Of a stretch of DNA of 42,686 nucleotides, positions 33,692 through 41,047 are shown piece by piece. The position numbers and the translations under genes were made by a program. A model generated the notes under the pieces. That model searched no databases, was not told the DNA's origin, and saw only the letters and a program-made list of their open reading frames with translations. Within the stretch, counting starts at the first letter, position 1, and each line of letters begins with the position of its first letter. Source of the stretch: an uncultured Acidaminococcus sp. (GTDB taxonomy: Bacteria > Bacillota > Negativicutes > Acidaminococcales > Acidaminococcaceae); NCBI GenBank assembly GCA_900538365.1, contig UPXT01000015.1, forward strand, positions 1 through 42,686, given 5' to 3'.

Positions 33692-34942
33692 TTATACGGA
33701 AGCTGTATGAACCAGCTCACCTTTCTTGATGACTTTTTCTACAATGTTGACGCCGGTATGATAGGGGAGAAACTTGTAGGAAGGATATTGAAGAATCGTC
33801 AGATCTGCCTGTTTACCGATTTCAATGGACCCAATCCGGTCAGCCCGCCCTACGGCAGCAGCCCCGTTCAAAGTAAGGGCCGTAATGGCTTCCTCGGCCG
33901 TCATATGCATATAGATCACAGCCAGGCCAATCATGAGCGGCACGGAGAAGGTGAAGCCGCTTCCCGGGTTGAAATCCGTTGCAAGTGCCACGGCACACCC
34001 CGCATCAATCATCTCCCGAGCCCGGGCAAAAGGTTCACGCAGGCAGAACGCGGTCGTCGGCAAAAGAGTCGAAACGACACCATTTTCGGCCATGGCCTTG
34101 ATGCCAGCATCGGACGCATGAAGGAGATGGTCCGCACTCGTGGCCTTAAGTTCACCAGCAAGTTCCGAACCACCAAGGGATACAATCTCATCTGCGTGAA
34201 TCTTGAGCTTGAAGCCCATTTCCCGCGCTTTCTTAAGGTACTGACGGCTTTCCTCAACGGAGAAAACCCCTTCTTCACAGAAAATATCACAAAATTCGGC
34301 AAGATTTTCCTTTTTGACAACGGGCATGACTTCCTTTAAAAGGAAATCCAGAAAAGCTTCGCTGCGCCCTTTATATTCAGGCGGGACTGCATGGGCCCCA
34401 AGGAAGGTGGAAACCAACTCAATCGGCTGGGAGGCATTCAGCTTCTGCGTCACATGAAGCTGCTTGATTTCTGTGTCGTAGTCCTGCCCATAACCGCTTT
34501 TGGCTTCGACCGTCGTCACTCCCATGGCCAGCATCTTCTTGAGATGATCCATGGCATGGTCGGCAAGTTCCGCTTCCGACGCTTCCCGAGTTGCCTTCAT
34601 GGTGTTAATGATTCCGCCGCCGCGGTTCATGATGTCCATGTAGCTCATGCCGCCCATACGCCAGAGAAATTCATCGGGACGGTATCCACCAAAGACAAGG
34701 TGGGTATGAGAATCAACAAATCCCGGCAGAACCGCTTTATGGGCAGCATCGATCTGGTTTTCCTGGGGAACTTCCTTTTCCCATTGAGCGGGATCACCAA
34801 TTCCTTTGATGATTCCATCCTCGATAAAGATGGAAACATTTTCATAGACCTTGACATCACCCATCGCCTTGCCAAAGCGGGCCGAGTGGCCTTGGGGCGT
34901 CACAATTTGGGAGGCATTGCGAATCAATACTTTTTTCGTCAT
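33692..34942 (-). CDS. hutI: Imidazolonepropionase HutI
   Basis: HutI hydrolyses 4-imidazolone-5-propanoate to N-formimino-L-glutamate, the third step of histidine breakdown. The 416-residue amidohydrolase shows the metal-binding HxH at residues 79-81 (DSHTHLVFGG), then FLGAHAVP, KIHADE and ATDFNPG, all expected in the family. AAGGAG lies six bases before the ATG. It lies last in the hut gene run, 118 bases after hutU. Confidence 0.96.
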   Translation of the reverse strand: MTKKVLIRNASQIVTPQGHSARFGKAMGDVKVYENVSIFIEDGIIKGIGDPAQWEKEVPQENQIDAAHKAVLPGFVDSHTHLVFGGYRPDEFLWRMGGMSYMDIMNRGGGIINTMKATREASEAELADHAMDHLKKMLAMGVTTVEAKSGYGQDYDTEIKQLHVTQKLNASQPIELVSTFLGAHAVPPEYKGRSEAFLDFLLKEVMPVVKKENLAEFCDIFCEEGVFSVEESRQYLKKAREMGFKLKIHADEIVSLGGSELAGELKATSADHLLHASDAGIKAMAENGVVSTLLPTTAFCLREPFARAREMIDAGCAVALATDFNPGSGFTFSVPLMIGLAVIYMHMTAEEAITALTLNGAAAVGRADRIGSIEIGKQADLTILQYPSYKFLPYHTGVNIVEKVIKKGELVHTASV

Positions 34943-34991
34943 AGTGGGCTCCTTTTTCAGGGGGAGAAGATTCCCCCATCATATCGTCAAA

Positions 34992-35019
34992 GAGATTGCC
35001 GTCTTAAGGCGGCAATCTC
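34992..35019. repeat. Perfect 10-bp hairpin between hutU and hutI
   Basis: GAGATTGCCG (34992-35001) and CGGCAATCTC (35010-35019) pair exactly around an 8-base loop. The minus strand has only TTTG after it, so it is a weak terminator at best. It may lower hutI expression or protect the hutU 3' end. Confidence 0.6.
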
Positions 35020-35060
35020 CCGACCAAAATAATGAAGTTGAAGAGGAATTGAGGGAAAAC

Positions 35061-37109
35061 TTAATCTTTGATTACATGGGCCGTCGGATATACCTTGGCA
35101 ACAGCCTCCTTGACTTTTTTATCATCGGCCAAGTAAGGAATCGTCAGATGCCCAATTCCAGCGCGGGTACCGTTGAATTCAACAGCTGTTTCCATGGCAT
35201 GTTCGTTGCGGGCCCAGCTGCGACGGGCAACCCCACTCATAACATCCCAGCTCAGTGCGCTGCGAATGATTTCATCAACTCTGTGGCTGCCGTCAAGAAC
35301 AAGGCCGAAGCCGCCATTGATGGCTTTGCCGATCCCGACGCCGCCGCCATTGTGAAGGGCAACAAGGCTCATGCCGCGGGCCGCGTTACCAGCATAGGTT
35401 TGGACGGCCATATCAGCCATGACGTTGGAGCCATCTTTGATGTTGCTCGTTTCACGGAACGGGGAGTCCGTACCGGATACGTCATGATGGTCACGACCCA
35501 TCATGACAGGGCCGATTTCACCTTTGCGGACCAGTTCGTTGAACTTGAGGGCAATATTGACACGGCCGATTTCATCCTGATAAAGGATACGGGCCTGGGT
35601 ACCAACGACCATCTTGTTCTTTTCAGCGTCACGGATCCAGATGTAGTTGTCGCGATCCTGATAGCGACGGTTCGGATCGATGCAGCTCATGGCAGCCATA
35701 TCGGTCTTATGCAGGTCTTCCGGCTTGCCGCTTAGGCAGACCCAACGGAACGGGCCATAACCGTAGTCAAAGAGCTGCGGTCCCATGATATCTTCGACAT
35801 AGCTCGGCCAAATGAAGCCGTCCTTATCATCAACGCCGTTCTTGGAGATTTCCGTTACACCGGAATCAAAGACAGCTTTCATGAAGGAGTTGCCATAGTC
35901 AAAGAAATAGATTCCCTTGCTGGTGATGCGTTTCAGTGCATTGTAATGGGCATGGAGGGTCTTATCAACAAGTTCACGGAAATGCTTGGGATCTTCGGCA
36001 AGCATCTTCGTACGTTCTTCAAAAGTCAGGCCCTGCGGGCAGTACCCGCCGTCATATACGTTGTGGCAGCTGGTCTGATCGGACACAAGGTCAACATGGA
36101 CATCATGGTCAGCGATATATTCGAGAAGATCGACGATGTTCCCATGATAAGCATAGGCTTTGCCTTCCTTTTTGGCCATTGCATCCTGAGCCAATTTGAT
36201 GACTTCCGGAATGGAGTCAGAAACTCCCGTAATCCAACCCTGATCAAGACGGGTCTTGATACGGGATGCATCAACTTCAGCAATGATGGCTGCACAGTTA
36301 GCGATGATAGCCGCTTTGCCCTGAGCGCCACTCATACCGCCCAAGCCGCTCGTAACAAAAAGTTTGCCGCCCAGGTCCCCATCTTCAGGGATTCCCAGTT
36401 TCATACGGCCTGCGTTGAGGATCGTATTGAAGGTCCCATGGACAATCCCTTGAGGTCCAATATACATCCAGCCGCCAGCAGTCATCTGGCCATAGTTGGC
36501 AACGCCCATTTCTTCAGCGATTTCCCAATCATGGAGGTTATCATACTCGCCAACCATGATACCGTTGGAAATGATGACACGCGGAGCTTCCGGTTTGGAG
36601 CGGAAGAGGCCCAGGGGATGACCGGATTCCATGACAAGGGTCTGATCCTGTGTCATTTCTTCCAAATAGCGTTTGATCAGAAGATACTGCATCCAGTCAT
36701 GGCAGACGGAACCCGTTTCTCCATAGGTGACCAGTTCGTACGGATAGAGGGCAACTTCAAAGTCCAAGTTGTTATCAATCATGACCTGAAAAGCTTTGCC
36801 TTCCGTGCATTTTCCTTTGTATTCATCAATGGGCTTGCCGTAGATGCGGCCTTCCGGGCGGAAACGATAGCCATAGATACGGCCGCGGGTCGTCAGTTCT
36901 TCGAGGAACTCAGGAATGAGTTCATCGTGATATTCTTCAGGAATGTAGCGCAGGGCATTTTTCAGTGCCAGTTCGGTCTGGGCAGGGCTGAGGCGGAAGC
37001 CGCGGTCAGGGGCTCTGCGGATACCTTCTTGGAAAGGTTTCTTCGGAGGAAGTCCATTCGGGAATTCCAGTTTGATTGTCATAGCCTTTGCGATATCAGC
37101 ATTTTTCAT
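35061..37109 (-). CDS. hutU: Urocanate hydratase HutU, long form
   Basis: HutU adds water to urocanate to form 4-imidazolone-5-propanoate, using tightly bound NAD+. The 682-residue protein contains the NAD-binding GLGGMSGAQG, the WVCLSGKPEDL region holding the active-site cysteine, and the C-terminal NGGGVGIGKAINGGFGLVLDG. It is longer than the ~555-residue Pseudomonas enzyme and belongs to the long urocanase type with an N-terminal extension. AAGGAG lies ten bases before the ATG. Confidence 0.96.
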   Translation of the reverse strand: MKNADIAKAMTIKLEFPNGLPPKKPFQEGIRRAPDRGFRLSPAQTELALKNALRYIPEEYHDELIPEFLEELTTRGRIYGYRFRPEGRIYGKPIDEYKGKCTEGKAFQVMIDNNLDFEVALYPYELVTYGETGSVCHDWMQYLLIKRYLEEMTQDQTLVMESGHPLGLFRSKPEAPRVIISNGIMVGEYDNLHDWEIAEEMGVANYGQMTAGGWMYIGPQGIVHGTFNTILNAGRMKLGIPEDGDLGGKLFVTSGLGGMSGAQGKAAIIANCAAIIAEVDASRIKTRLDQGWITGVSDSIPEVIKLAQDAMAKKEGKAYAYHGNIVDLLEYIADHDVHVDLVSDQTSCHNVYDGGYCPQGLTFEERTKMLAEDPKHFRELVDKTLHAHYNALKRITSKGIYFFDYGNSFMKAVFDSGVTEISKNGVDDKDGFIWPSYVEDIMGPQLFDYGYGPFRWVCLSGKPEDLHKTDMAAMSCIDPNRRYQDRDNYIWIRDAEKNKMVVGTQARILYQDEIGRVNIALKFNELVRKGEIGPVMMGRDHHDVSGTDSPFRETSNIKDGSNVMADMAVQTYAGNAARGMSLVALHNGGGVGIGKAINGGFGLVLDGSHRVDEIIRSALSWDVMSGVARRSWARNEHAMETAVEFNGTRAGIGHLTIPYLADDKKVKEAVAKVYPTAHVIKD

Positions 37110-37179
37110 GTCGTAACCACTCCTTCTTTCACACGATATCCTGATAAACGGGGCTTTCCCCCATCTCGATTACGCCCTT

Positions 37180-37209
37180 ATTCTATCGATTTATCATCTA
37201 AAAAACGTC
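37180..37209 (-). promoter_or_regulatory. Candidate hutU promoter with GACG-T-tract element
   Basis: The minus strand reads GACGTTTTTT, with its GACG at 37206-37209 exactly 20 nt upstream of a TAGAAT -10 box (37180-37185). The same pair, with the same spacing, lies before the carrier gene. A canonical -35 box is missing, which suggests activator-dependent transcription. Confidence 0.5.
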
Positions 37210-37255
37210 GAATTTGGGCGCACAGGAGAAATCATTTTAAAAATTTTTCCGACTG

Positions 37256-37290
37256 TTTTTTGACGGAAAAACGCTTCACCGTCAGAAAAA
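37256..37290. promoter_or_regulatory. Imperfect palindrome upstream of hutU, possible operator
   Basis: TTTTTTGACGG (37256-37266) and CCGTCAGAAAAA (37279-37290) form an inverted repeat with a 12-base centre; the core TGACGG/CCGTCA is exact. A similar TTTTTTTGACG occurs at 40562-40572 before the carrier gene. Likely a regulator site, identity unknown. Confidence 0.45.
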
Positions 37291-37324
37291 CCGTCCAAAA
37301 AGCAAGCCCTTTCCCATCTTATGA

Positions 37325-37357
37325 ACAAGAGCAGCCGCCCGAGGCCGCTGCTCTTGT
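37325..37357 (-). terminator. Hairpin after hutH, possible terminator
   Basis: ACAAGAGCAGC (37325-37335) and GCTGCTCTTGT (37347-37357) form an 11-bp stem 31 bases after the hutH stop codon. No long T run follows, so termination may be partial. Confidence 0.55.
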
Positions 37358-37387
37358 GTAACCGGTAACTCCGGATCAAAGTATGGA

Positions 37388-38950
37388 TCAGAAGAACTTG
37401 AGATCTGCCTTATCTTCAACGGCTTCAAGGATGTCGCCGCGTTTGACGACGTCCGTAATCTTTTCGAGTTCCTTGAACATTTCAATATCCTTATCATAAG
37501 CGATGAAGGCATTGGTCTTACGAACCGTATCGTAGGCAGCCTGCGTACCATCTCCCAGTTTGAAGCCTTCACCAGCACGCAGGTCAATAGCCTGGCAGGC
37601 GGCGAGGATTTCCGTTGCAATGACGCGGCGGACGTTGAAGCAGATTTCTCCCGCTTTGCGGGCTGCCGCAGCGCCCATGGAAACAAGATCTTCCTGGTTT
37701 TCGCAGCTCGGAATGGAGTCGACCGATGCCGGATGAGCGAGGACCTTGTTTTCACTGACAAGAGCAGCGGCTGCATATTGGGTGATCATGAAGCCGGAGT
37801 TCAGGCCCGGATGAGCAACAAGGAAGGACGGGAACCCACTGAGGGAGTTGTTGATGGTCCGTTCCAAACGACGTTCCGAAACGTTGGCAATTTCCGAAAG
37901 ACCAATACCGAGGAAGTCAAAGGGCAGAGCCATCGGTTCGCCATGGAAGTTGCCACCGGAGATGACTGCGCCATCAGGCAGGACAATGGGGTTATCCGTA
38001 GCGGAGTTGATTTCGATATCAACCTTTTCTTTGACAAAACCCAGGGCATCCTTGCTGGCGCCGTGAATCTGCGGTACGCAGCGGAGGGAGTACGGATCCT
38101 GGACCTTCAGTTCACCCTGGTGGGTAACGTAAGTGGAATTCTTCAGGAGGCTGCGGATATTGTAGGCCGTATCAAGCTGGCCGCGATGTGGACGGATTGT
38201 ATGGAGCCGTTCGTCAAAGGCATCAATGATGCCGCGGTTGGCTTCCATCGTAAGGGCAGCGGCGATATCGCTCTGTTTGAGAAGGAGCATCCCATCCCAA
38301 AGGGCGAAGGTCCCCATGGCAGTCAGGATTGGAGTCCCATTGATGAGGGCCAGGCCTTCCTTGGCAACAAGGCGGATGGTCGGGATCCCAGCACGGTCCA
38401 TGGCTTCCTTGCCGCTCATCAGTTTGCCCTGATATTCAGCATCACCCAGTCCAAGCATCGGGAGAACCATGTGAGCCAGCGGTGCAAGGTCACCGGAAGC
38501 CCCAAGGGAACCTTTTTCAGGAATATAGGGATGAACACCCTTGTTGATCATATCGACAAGGACATTCAGGGTTTCCAAACGGATACCGGAATACCCTTTG
38601 ACCAAGGCATTGGCGCGAATCAGCATGGCAGCGCGGGTCACTTCGCGGGACAGAGGATTACCATAACCGCAGGAATGGGTGCGGATAAGGTTTTCCTGGA
38701 GTTGGCTGCAGTCTTCCTTGGAAATGGAAACGCGGCAAAGGGAACCAAAGCCGGTCGTTACCCCGTAAACAACCCTTTCATTATCTACGATATCATCGAT
38801 AAGGGCACGGGAGGCCTTGATGCGGTCAATGGCGTCGGGATCGACCTTGATCTTGGCGTCGTAGCGGCTGACGGCCACCAATTCTTCGAGGGAAAGGTCA
38901 TTTCCGGTCAGGACTACTTCTTTAATGTTCTTTACATCTTTCAACAGCAT
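37388..38950 (-). CDS. hutH: Histidine ammonia-lyase HutH
   Basis: HutH removes ammonia from histidine to give urocanate. The 520-residue protein has the MIO-forming Ala-Ser-Gly at 151-153 (GSLGASGDLAPLAH), Tyr62 (YGVTTGFG), His92, Asn204 (LINGT), Tyr287 and Arg290 (QDPYSLRC) and the ENQEDLVSMG segment, so all expected catalytic residues are present. AAGGAGG lies ten bases before the ATG. It follows the carrier gene by 131 bases. Confidence 0.97.
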   Translation of the reverse strand: MLLKDVKNIKEVVLTGNDLSLEELVAVSRYDAKIKVDPDAIDRIKASRALIDDIVDNERVVYGVTTGFGSLCRVSISKEDCSQLQENLIRTHSCGYGNPLSREVTRAAMLIRANALVKGYSGIRLETLNVLVDMINKGVHPYIPEKGSLGASGDLAPLAHMVLPMLGLGDAEYQGKLMSGKEAMDRAGIPTIRLVAKEGLALINGTPILTAMGTFALWDGMLLLKQSDIAAALTMEANRGIIDAFDERLHTIRPHRGQLDTAYNIRSLLKNSTYVTHQGELKVQDPYSLRCVPQIHGASKDALGFVKEKVDIEINSATDNPIVLPDGAVISGGNFHGEPMALPFDFLGIGLSEIANVSERRLERTINNSLSGFPSFLVAHPGLNSGFMITQYAAAALVSENKVLAHPASVDSIPSCENQEDLVSMGAAAARKAGEICFNVRRVIATEILAACQAIDLRAGEGFKLGDGTQAAYDTVRKTNAFIAYDKDIEMFKELEKITDVVKRGDILEAVEDKADLKFF

Positions 38951-39035
38951 TGTTCGTCATCCTCCTTATAAAATAAGCACATGGTTTATGGAATGTATGA
39001 ATCCAGCATTACAAAAGATGGAATTTCCAAAGGAA

Positions 39036-39069
39036 TCGGCTGCCTCTTTGCAGGGAAGGGGGCAGCCGA
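39036..39069. repeat. Perfect 9-bp hairpin between the carrier gene and hutH
   Basis: TCGGCTGCC (39036-39044) and GGCAGCCGA (39061-39069) pair around a 16-base loop. The minus strand has only a broken T run after it, so it may be an attenuator or partial terminator ahead of hutH. Confidence 0.55.
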
Positions 39070-39081
39070 CCAGATAAAGCC

Positions 39082-40392
39082 TTACCCGAGAATCATGGCG
39101 CCGATGACGCCGCCAATCAGCAGGGTAACATCGTAGAAGATAAAGGTAGGTACACAGGTGTCCCAAATATGGTTGTGCTGACCATCTGCATTCAGACCTG
39201 ACGTCGGACCCAAGGTAGAGTCAGAAGCCGGGGAACCAGCATCACCCAAAGCGGCAGCAATACCGATGAGCAGGATGATGGAACCAGTCGAGAAACCAAG
39301 TTTGTAGCCCATAGGAATGTAAATGGAGGCGACAACCGGGATGGTCCCAAAGGAAGTCCCAATTCCCATGGTGATAAGCAGGCCAACAAGGAGCATGACG
39401 ATGGCACCGCTCAGCTTGGTGTTGATAATAGCCGTCGTCGCATTGACAAGGGATTCCACAGAGTGGGTTTCACGAAGGACCTGGGCATAGCCAGCAGCTA
39501 CGAGCATAACGAAAGCGATGAAGCCCATCATGGCAACGCCGCCATCAACGTACTTGTCGATTTCTTTCCATTTGATGGCACCCGTAAGGATCATGACAAG
39601 AAGACCGCAGGAAGCACCAATCGGCAGGGATTCGAAATGAAGCTGGGCAACAAAGGCAACGACGGCAGCAGCAAGGGCCTTCCAGCAATCAGCCGTCATC
39701 TTGACCTCTTCGTCGGAAATTTCATTGGCACCAGCAATAGGCAGGTCTTCATATTCACGGTCTCTCGTACCATAGAGCATAACGGCCAAGATAAGACCTA
39801 CGAGCATGGAAGCACCGCCGATCCACATGACGGAAGAAATATCCCCAATCCCTACATCCACTTTATTGGCTACCATCTGATCCTTGATGATGGTCATGAA
39901 AAGCAGGCCAAACCCAACAGGCAGGGAAACATACGGAGCTTTCAGGCCGAAGGTCAGTGCACAGGCAACGGCACGGCGGTCCAGTTTCATTTTGTTCATA
40001 ACGTGCAGCAGGGGCGGAATCAAAATAGGGATGAAAGCAATATGAACAGGGATCAGGTTCTGTGAGAAGCAGGCAAAGAACGCAATGGTGAAGCAGAACA
40101 GGATCTTCTTTGTGCCGACAGCCTTTGCAATCTTGCGGGCTGCAATATCAGCCAAACCGGAGCGGCCAATGGCAACAGCCAAGATTCCCAGCAGGATGTA
40201 GCTCAAGGCCGTTTCCGAGTTCCCACCCATCCCAGCAATGAGGGTGCTGAATGTCTTGGGAAGATCCATGCCGCCCGTCAATCCGGCAACGACACCAGAA
40301 ATCAGGATGGCCAGCAGCACGTTCATTTTCATCAAGCAGAGGGCCGACATGACAACAACAGATATGACAATTGGGTTGGTCAAAATATCCAT
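39082..40392 (-). CDS. Na+/H+ antiporter-family carrier, probable histidine transporter
   Basis: The 436-residue protein has about eleven or twelve hydrophobic segments and belongs to the Na+/H+ antiporter (NhaC/YuiF-like) family; it ends with DAGSPASDSTLGPTSGLNADGQHNHIWDT, a family signature. Close relatives in B. subtilis (YuiF) are linked to histidine uptake, and the position just ahead of hutH supports histidine import. A true Na+/H+ antiport function cannot be excluded. AAAAGGAG lies eleven bases before the ATG. Confidence 0.8.
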   Translation of the reverse strand: MDILTNPIVISVVVMSALCLMKMNVLLAILISGVVAGLTGGMDLPKTFSTLIAGMGGNSETALSYILLGILAVAIGRSGLADIAARKIAKAVGTKKILFCFTIAFFACFSQNLIPVHIAFIPILIPPLLHVMNKMKLDRRAVACALTFGLKAPYVSLPVGFGLLFMTIIKDQMVANKVDVGIGDISSVMWIGGASMLVGLILAVMLYGTRDREYEDLPIAGANEISDEEVKMTADCWKALAAAVVAFVAQLHFESLPIGASCGLLVMILTGAIKWKEIDKYVDGGVAMMGFIAFVMLVAAGYAQVLRETHSVESLVNATTAIINTKLSGAIVMLLVGLLITMGIGTSFGTIPVVASIYIPMGYKLGFSTGSIILLIGIAAALGDAGSPASDSTLGPTSGLNADGQHNHIWDTCVPTFIFYDVTLLIGGVIGAMILG

Positions 40393-40483
40393 GTAATCCT
40401 CAACTCCTTTTCATTTTGGGTTTTCCGTACCAATCAAATCATCGGGAAGCTGCCTGCTCAACTTCCTTTTAATTTACATTTTC

Positions 40484-40513
40484 ATTCTAGTCAGGACCTG
40501 ACAAAAAAACGTC
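40484..40513 (-). promoter_or_regulatory. Candidate carrier promoter with GACG-T-tract element
   Basis: The minus strand has GACG (40510-40513) followed by seven T residues, with TAGAAT (40484-40489) exactly 20 nt downstream of GACG, the same geometry as the hutU promoter. The perfect palindrome GTCAGGACCTGAC (40490-40502) lies between the two. Confidence 0.5.
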
Positions 40514-40561
40514 AAAAAAAATTTTATTGTCAGTTATTTTTCTTTTCCGTAAAAACCCGAA

Positions 40562-40572
40562 TTTTTTTGACG
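40562..40572 (+). promoter_or_regulatory. Distal TTTTTTTGACG element upstream of the carrier gene
   Basis: This sequence repeats the left arm of the hutU palindrome (37256-37266). It lies 73 bp upstream of the carrier -10 box; the hutU copy lies 71 bp upstream of its -10 box. A nearby CCGT (40547-40550) gives only a partial second arm. Confidence 0.4.
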
Positions 40573-40979
40573 AAAGACAACGATATACTATGCTAAAGCG
40601 CTTTTGCTGTTGAAAAAGGCTCACAGAGCCATTTTTACTTTTATATATGCATTCTGTATACAGTTTTTCATTTTGGATTAGTTGCTTTTTTTAATGCGTC
40701 AAAATTCGAATTTAAAAATTATAAAACATATTTTTATTTGTACCATATCGAATAATAAAGAAGCCATTTATTATTTCATTTCCAGGTTTATTTTCTTTTA
40801 TTTTTTTTAAGTCTATTTTTATTCCCTTATTTAGCGGTTCCCTCTCTGACTGCTCATGCGTGTCATGAGTAATGATGCTCTTTTTCCATCTAGATGAAAA
40901 ATTTTACCAATAAACGAATAAAAAGAATGCAAACTTTCTCTTTCTCCCTGCTTTTTATATGTTCCTGGAAAGTCACACA

Positions 40980-41024
40980 AAAATAGGACCGCAAAGAAAC
41001 GAATGCATCATTTCTTTGCGGTCC
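40980..41024 (-). terminator. Terminator after the ammonia-lyase paralogue
   Basis: A perfect 14-bp stem (40986-40999 with 41011-41024) around an 11-base loop is followed on the minus strand by TATTTTTG. It ends the transcript of the gene at 41048. Confidence 0.9.
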
Positions 41025-41047
41025 CGTATCAACAGGTGCCCCCTGTC

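Larger units (their letters stand above)
40393..41047. other. Large AT-rich intergenic region
   Basis: The 655-base gap has the carrier promoter and associated repeats (40484-40578), an AT-rich stretch with no coding signature (about 40580-40980), an isolated exact 10-bp palindrome CTGTATACAG (40654-40663), and the terminator of the next gene (40980-41024). No gene is convincing. Confidence 0.6.
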
